Source of the DNA: Paracentrotus lividus
Taxonomy: Eukaryota; Echinodermata; Echinoidea; Camarodonta; Echinidae
Direction of reading: 5' to 3'
Length of the DNA: 64,000 bases
NCBI GenBank assembly: GCA_940671915.1
Contig: CALNVZ010000530.1
Coordinates: forward strand, 33,871-97,870
The notes beneath the pieces were generated by a model. It was given only the letters and a program-made list of their open reading frames with translations, did no database searches and had not been told where the DNA came from. Positions 59,025 through 64,000 of the stretch are shown piece after piece (position 1 is the first letter of the stretch; the number at the start of each line of letters is the position of its first letter). The position numbers and the translations under genes are program-made.

Positions 59025-60390
59025 GAGGGGTTGGGAGGGAGAGAGTGAAAAAAAAAATGAAAAGTTGAAGAACTTTGGTCGAGTGGCGGAGGGACAGAGG
59101 GAGGTTTGAACAAAGGAGAGAGAAAAAAAAGAAGCAAAAAGTTTGGGAAAAAATAAAAAGGAGGGAGATGAGTATATAAGTACAAGAGAGAGAGAGAAAA
59201 AAAGGAATGAAAAGCATCAAGACTTTGGAAGAAACTAGAAGTGTAAAGCAAAGAGAGGGGGTAGGATGGATGAAATTAGAGTAGGGATTATATTGAAACT
59301 AGAGAGAAAGAGTTCCAAGCAGAAAGAACAGGAAGGATGGAGCAAGTAATATATATACCGAGTGAGTCAAAAAAAACTTTACACCTAGAAAAATGTCGAT
59401 AAAAAGAAAAACAATTTATAAATCCTAAATTATTTTACATATTCTGACAGAGTAAATCCTCCCGCATCTTCTGGTACCATTTTCTTGTGGTATGTCTTTA
59501 CGCTTGGATGAACACGACGCTTTGTTTGCGAACATGCAAATTTCGATTTGTGCCAGGGTGGGGATGAAATTGAAACAACAAAAGCTGACAAAAAAGCAAC
59601 TTCATCATGAATAAAATAGCATAACTTTTTTGGCGAAAATGTCTTCCGCTTAATAACTTGACAGGGGTGTTGTTACACATATTGACTACATTTTGTATGA
59701 AAATTAGATTGATTCGTCAAGTAATGCTCGAATGAGTACACATCAAAGAGTAAATTGCCACTGACAGACCTAAAAAGGCCTCCTGATACTTTTGAAAAGA
59801 GATGATTTTGTCTTTGACTTGTGCTCACTCATGCCTGACTCTACAGATTTATCTCATTTTCATACAAAATGTAATCGATATGTGTAACAACACCCCTGCC
59901 AAGTTATTAAGCGGAAGACATTTTCGTTAAAAAGTTATGCTTTTTTATTCATGATGAAGATGCTTTTTTTGTCAGCTTTTGTTGTTTCAATTTCATCCCC
60001 ACCCTGGCACAATTCAAAATTTGCATGTTCGCAAACAATGCGTCATGTTCATCCAAGCGTAAAGACATACCACACAAAAATGGTACCAAAAGATGCGAGA
60101 GGAGTTACTCTTTCAGAATATGTAAAATAATTTAGGGTTTGTAAATTGGTTTTCTTTTTATTGACATTTTTCTAGGTGTAAAGTTTTTTTTTACTCACTC
60201 GGTATAGTCTGGTTTCTATAGAAACATTGGTAATTGGGAGGGGGTGGGAGGGAGAGAGTGAAAAAAAAAATAATGAAAAGTTGAGGAACTTTGGTGAGGG
60301 ACAGAGGGAGGTGTGAACAAGAGAGGGAGAGAAAAAAAAATCAAAACGGTTGGGAAAAAAAAAGGGAGGGAGATGAGTATATATTAAGTA

Positions 60391-60421
<31 letters not shown>

Positions 60422-60575
60422 AAAAGGAATGAAAAGCATCAAGACTTGGGAAGAAACTAGGAGCGTAAAGCAAAGAGACAGGTAGGGATCATAATGAAAC
60501 AAAAGAGAGAAAGAGTTACAAGCAGAAAGAACAGGGAGGATGGAGGGAGTGATATACAGTCTGGTTTCCATAGTA
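59025..60575. repeat. Tandem duplication of a ~360-bp purine-rich module
   Basis: Copy 1 (59025-59355, resuming after the MITE at 60205-60236) and copy 2 (60237-60575) share GGGAGGGAGAGAGTGAAAAA, ACTTTGGT, GGGACAGAGGGAGGT, GGAATGAAAAGCATCAAGAC, AAGCAGAAAGAACAGG and AGTCTGGTTTC(T/C)ATAG. The strand shown is almost pure purine. The minus-strand open frames in it are Ser/Leu/Phe-rich low-complexity by-products. Confidence 0.8.
59358..60202. mobile_element. Mariner-type foldback MITE (CCGAGTGAGT ends)
   Basis: CCGAGTGAGTCAAAAAAAAC at the left and, reversed, CCGAGTGAGTAAAAAAAAAC at the right, with TA at 59356-59357 and 60203-60204. Arms of about 350 bp are nearly complementary throughout: for example CTTCCGCTTAATAACTTG against CAAGTTATTAAGCGGAAG, and GGGTGGGGATGAAATTG against CAATTTCATCCCCACCC. 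The ~150-bp loop is single-copy. It split copy 1 of the purine-rich module. Confidence 0.9.
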
Positions 60576-60587
60576 ACATTGATAATT

Positions 60588-60617
60588 GCTCCCGTGATGC
60601 GTGCGCATCACGGGAGC
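60588..60617. repeat. 30-bp palindrome at the inner edge of a TIR
   Basis: GCTCCCGTGATGCG and its exact complement are separated by TG. It begins the right terminal region of the 53769-60723 element. Confidence 0.9.
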
Positions 60618-60726
60618 CGTCTACCGGACCGTGTACCGTGTTGACAACGGTACGGTTTGCCGTGCCGGTCACCGGACCGGAGCCCGTGCCGTGACCCGGA
60701 CCGTACTCGGTGTGACGAGGCCTTTA

Positions 60727-61765
60727 GTGTTAGGTGAGTGAAATTCTGCTAAAATCGAGCTCAAACACCGAGCTCAGATCAGATGAGAGTCGATACCGAT
60801 ATCCCAAGACGCGCGGATCGATAGCCTAACACCGTCTGAAGAAAAATGGCGTCGACGCAATTCGTAGCGGAGTACCGGTTTTGTTGTTTAAAACTGTTCG
60901 AAAATAACTGAAGAAGGCCCTAAAAGGTAAGAATCATACCAGCAAATCGAAAATTAATCCTTCTTCAAACCTCTCTTTGATACAAATTTACCTCATGATG
61001 GATATTTTTTGACGAAACAATAAGTTTACAGTTCATATCTCGGGCAGTTTTTTGCAAGCAGCAGGAAATGGAGTGTTACCTAGTTCTCTCCAAAGCCAGG
61101 CCGGGCCGCGCAGCGCGTAGCCCCCAGACCCTACAATTTCGTACATCGGTTCCGATTACCAGTGATTGATCATGCCTTTTGTTCCTAAAATATAGATTGA
61201 AGAGACATCCATGTTGATGATATTTATTCCCTATACGATTTACTACGGAATATCTTATTTTATATTTTCTAATAATTTTTTCCAATGAATTTAGATGAAA
61301 TTTCTTGGACCCTTGTTAGGCTTGAAGAGTAAGTAGCCAATTTGTGTATCCATCTCTTTAACCCCAAAACTAACCAATTTTGTAGGTCTTGAAGTATACC
61401 CTCTTTGGTCTAATATATTAGTTAATTAATTATTCTGTAAAATAAAGTATTGATACTCTGCCACTGGAACCTCCACTGCCCTTATTATTCGCCAGACAAT
61501 CCAAACTTTGGCCAACACCAACACTAACACCGACTGTGAGATCACTTTTTTCTTAATCCCTAGGGGTTTAGTGTTAGTTGATGGATATTTGCACGTGAAA
61601 TTTAACACTGGCTGCCGAGCTCGGTTCAGCAGACGACATTTGACACAAAATGAAACACCAGCAACCGGTAATACGTCAAAATTTAGAGGTCAACACCTAA
61701 CACCGACTGATTTTATTTCCATTTCACGTTCGGTGTTAGATCAGACTTCTGCTCCAAAATAAACA
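60727..61765. other. Right part of the outer MITE
   Basis: Contains several AACACCG words, a GC-rich GGCCGGGCCGCGCAGCGCG block near 61100, and no convincing coding frame. Confidence 0.5.
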
Positions 61766-61893
61766 CTAACACCGATTATAACACCGAACGCGAAATCACT
61801 CACTGGGTAACCCCCAATTGTATGGCGGACACAAAGGGGGCTCACTTCCATGAAATGCTGCCCGAATTCGTCTATAGCGACTTGAGGTATTAA

Positions 61894-63444
61894 AGGACTC
61901 CTCCGGGCTGGAGATTTGCATTATTAGAAAAATAAAGTAAAATCTAAAAAGCACAACACTGAAAATTTCATCAAAATCGGATCACAAATAGCAAAGTTAT
62001 GAATTTTCTTAGGATTTGAATTTTTTTAGGAAACAGTTTTTGCCATCTTCAAATTGGCAAACTGATGATGTCTCAGTCCCCCTACTTTCTTTGTATTTTA
62101 TTGTATGAAATACCAATTATCAAGATTTTCTGCCCCAAGGACATAAAAACAGGGATTAATCCTTGTGGAATGTTCAAGGTCACTAGTGCTTTTACCTACT
62201 TCAGTATGTGGGATAGATTTTCTGTATACACAATATATGAAAAAATGAGAAAAATAGGATTTCATATAATAAAATACACAAGAAGTAGGGGGACTGTGAC
62301 ATCATCATTTTGCTCATTTGAATATTCAAATATTCAAATGAGACAATGAGACACTGCCAAGAACTGTTTCACGAAATAAATTCAATAGGGTAGATGTAGG
62401 GAATACCGGCCACTTAAGCTCATTTGCTTAATTAGGACATGAAAACAATAAAATCACAAAATGAAGATATTCTCATTCTTAGCTACGTCATAACTTTATT
62501 TACCAGAAAAATTGAGGTAATCAAATATTTGTTGAGGCATTATATGCAAATAATGACGTCATGGTAAATTGTCCAGCATTCTACAGTGTGGAAATACCGG
62601 ACAGTATGTTTTACCCTTTTGTTTGTGATAAAGATCTGTCTGGAAGCACTTTTGAATGTAAACCATCAACTTAACTGTGTATTGTTTATTTAACATTATT
62701 TTTTTTTAGAAGATTATATGCATTTTACTACAATTTTCACCTCAGAACTTTTATATCATGTAGATCATGAATATCACAATAAATAAAGGAAATAGACATT
62801 TCAAAATTGTCAAACAATTTAATAAATGAATATAATACATTATATAGCAAACTATTTGATACTACATGCTTACAACTCAACCCGGAGTAAACATAACAAC
62901 CGTCAATGTGGTGTCCGGTCTAATAAATATCCAGACACAAACAATGTGCTCAGCACTTTTCAACACACTGCCCACCATACACAGGCTTTGTACAGCAAAC
63001 ACTCCAACACGTTTGCCCACCCTCCACACATGTCCATAATGCATGAAATAGAGGTATGCCCCAATTCATTTTTAACATCACATTCTCTAAATTTCATTTT
63101 TACATCAGGCCATTTTTTCGGCTGCAAATTTCCTACCTGACAGACTTTAGTAGTTTTCTCGGAGATTTCTCATTGTTGTTGTCGAATATAGCATTCTCAT
63201 TCCCAGACAGACACCTGACCATAGATTCGGTATTTCAACTCATTGATCTTATGTTGGCAGCTAGGGACATGTGGTGACAGTCATATTCGTCTACTGTCTC
63301 CTATTACTTACACCTACATCCTCTATCTAAAAAAATGCATAACTTTGTTATTTTTCATCCGATTTTGATGAAATTTTCTGTGTTGTACTTGTTAAATTTT
63401 ACTTTACTTTACAATTTTTTTAAATTTCAGCCCGGACTCCTCCT
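61894..63444. mobile_element. TTAA-type (Kolobok-like) element, 1.55 kb
   Basis: TTAA lies outside both ends (61890-61893 and 63445-63448). The ends are AGGACTCCTCCGGGCTG and, reversed, AGGAGGAGTCCGGGCTG. The inverted arms continue: GAAAATTTCATCAAAATCGG near 61965 pairs with CCGATTTTGATGAAATTTTC near 63359. TTAA with AAGGA-type ends is common in Kolobok-like elements of marine animals (from memory). The interior between about 62390 and 63325 has no counterpart in the arms and may be a further insertion. No transposase. Confidence 0.7.
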
Positions 63445-63448
63445 TTAA

Positions 63449-64000
63449 AAGAGCATTTCAATTAATCATTGTCTTATTCATTTAATTATTTATTTATTTT
63501 CAGTTTTATTTAGGCGAGGGATCAAAAATATCGAAACCATGCCCGCCGCGGCCAGGCGCGTAGGCCGACCAAGGCTGGCATGCCCGCTGCGGCCTGGCGG
63601 AGCCACTTACTTCATTTTGATTGGACCAGCCAGCCGCGGCCTCGCGGGTATGTGTGTCAGAACTCGGAAACTTTAATTGGGCCGTCCTCCCTCGGCCTAC
63701 CACCTAGGCTCAGAGAAGATCAGAGACTCCCACATTAGACTCTTAGTTAATGCCTTATCACAAAAGACCATTTTCCCTTAAGTTCCTTTTCATATAGCAA
63801 GATGAATGCTTTGTTCATCAAAACCCTTTGTTTATAATCCTTGTTATAGTCCTTTGTGTGATTCAGTACCCATTTCCAGGTATCAATAAGTTACCTGTGA
63901 AGAGACCTTCCCACACCTCAGGGATTGCTTTGTTTCCCCCACAACACCTATACTCTTGATAATGTATGCTCACTGAAGAAGGAACTTGGTTTTGGACCAA
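63449..64000. other. Unassigned sequence with a GC-rich block
   Basis: GC-rich from 63540 to 63650 with GCCGCGGCCAGGCGCG and repeated CGCGGCCT-type words, then AT-richer sequence to the window end. No open frame of note on either strand. Confidence 0.4.

Larger units (their letters stand above)
53769..60723. mobile_element. 6.96-kb TIR element with TTA duplication (PIF/Harbinger-like)
   Basis: Left end AGGCCTCGTCACACCG, right end reversed the same, with TTA on both sides (53766-53768 and 60724-60726). A 3-bp TWA duplication is typical of PIF/Harbinger. The ends continue as degenerate CCGGTACGG/CGGCACGGGCC/ACGGTC words for about 200 bp on the left and 110 bp on the right. No transposase frame is seen, so it is non-autonomous, yet it carries a promoter-like segment and splice-consensus exons (54005-57770). 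It also holds a small MITE, a duplicated purine-rich module and a mariner-like MITE. Confidence 0.75.
53730..61807. mobile_element. Outer MITE with AACACCGA-iterated termini
   Basis: Left end CACTGAGTGATTTCACGTTC, right end reversed CCAGTGAGTGATTTCGCGTT, both continuing GTTCGGTGTT, with TA on each outer side. The word AACACCGA or its complement recurs: 53746, 60767, 60827, 61526, 61685, 61724, 61767 and 61780. Excluding the inner element at 53769-60723 it is about 1.1 kb. No coding sequence. TA flanks suggest a mariner-type target, but this is weak. Confidence 0.65.

Noticed and set aside
58841..59251. 136-codon minus frame rich in Ser, Leu and Phe as a membrane protein
   Set aside because: It is the complement of a purine-rich low-complexity tract with poly-A runs, and the second copy of the module does not preserve the frame.
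62390..63325. A nested element in the Kolobok-like element with TAGATGTAGG-like ends
   Set aside because: The terminal match is only about 8 bp, and no target duplication is clear, so it is mentioned but not called.

Overview
This window is a eukaryotic, AT-rich, repeat-dominated stretch with a 557-bp assembly gap at 2649-3205. It has no prokaryotic gene organisation, no rRNA, no CRISPR array and no intact protein-coding gene that I can recognise. The mix of repeats points to a marine invertebrate, most likely an echinoderm and perhaps a sea urchin. That inference rests on foldback elements with tandem-repeat arms (51.5-53.6 kb), frequent TAGGCCTA/TAGATCTAG words, LINE pseudogenes of the CR1/L2/jockey type and the L1/Tx1 type, and many MITEs. 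It is not proven.

Region by region. 1-21.2 kb: about four units of a roughly 1.33-kb tandem repeat, split by at least six insertions. Several empty and filled sites can be compared directly: a TIR element at 4995-8461 holding a LINE, TIR elements at 9610-13677 and 13771-15462 with 3-bp target duplications, and a 3.7-kb element at 15709-19374 that contains a nested series of smaller elements. 21.2-25.4 kb: a degenerate GC-rich tandem repeat, a small hairpin element, a TTAA-type MITE copy and a GC-rich unassigned block. 25.6-28.7 kb: a striking element with TIRs built mostly from a 57-bp unit in which every unit carries two inverted repeats. 29.3-30.5 kb: a 0.6-kb tandem duplication with CACACACGTGACC words. 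31-38.1 kb: an LTR-like set of direct repeats (B - minisatellite - A B - unique - A), with two possible coding exons on the minus strand. 38.1-42.9 kb: a mariner-type element with two other elements nested inside. 44.3-51.1 kb: a decayed L1/Tx1-like LINE with ORF1 and ORF2. 51.5-53.6 kb: a TU-like foldback element with arms of 16-bp repeats. 53.7-61.8 kb: a nested system of an outer MITE, a 7-kb element with TTA target duplications that carries a spliced transcription-unit-like stretch, a duplicated purine-rich module and a mariner-like MITE. 61.9-63.4 kb: a TTAA/Kolobok-like element.

As a whole the window is a record of repeated transposition into transposons and satellites. The most unusual themes are (i) the hairpin-satellite element at 25.6-28.7 kb, (ii) several otherwise unrelated long elements whose termini consist of many degenerate iterations of one short word (GATCGAG, CCGGTACGG, ACCGAC, AACACCGA), three of them with TCACAC(T/C)G or TTCACACTG near the very end, and (iii) the LTR-like repeats flanking a 2.8-kb minisatellite. 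Boundaries given to the base come from comparing terminal repeats and empty sites by eye. Family names are inferences from termini, target duplications and translated motifs.
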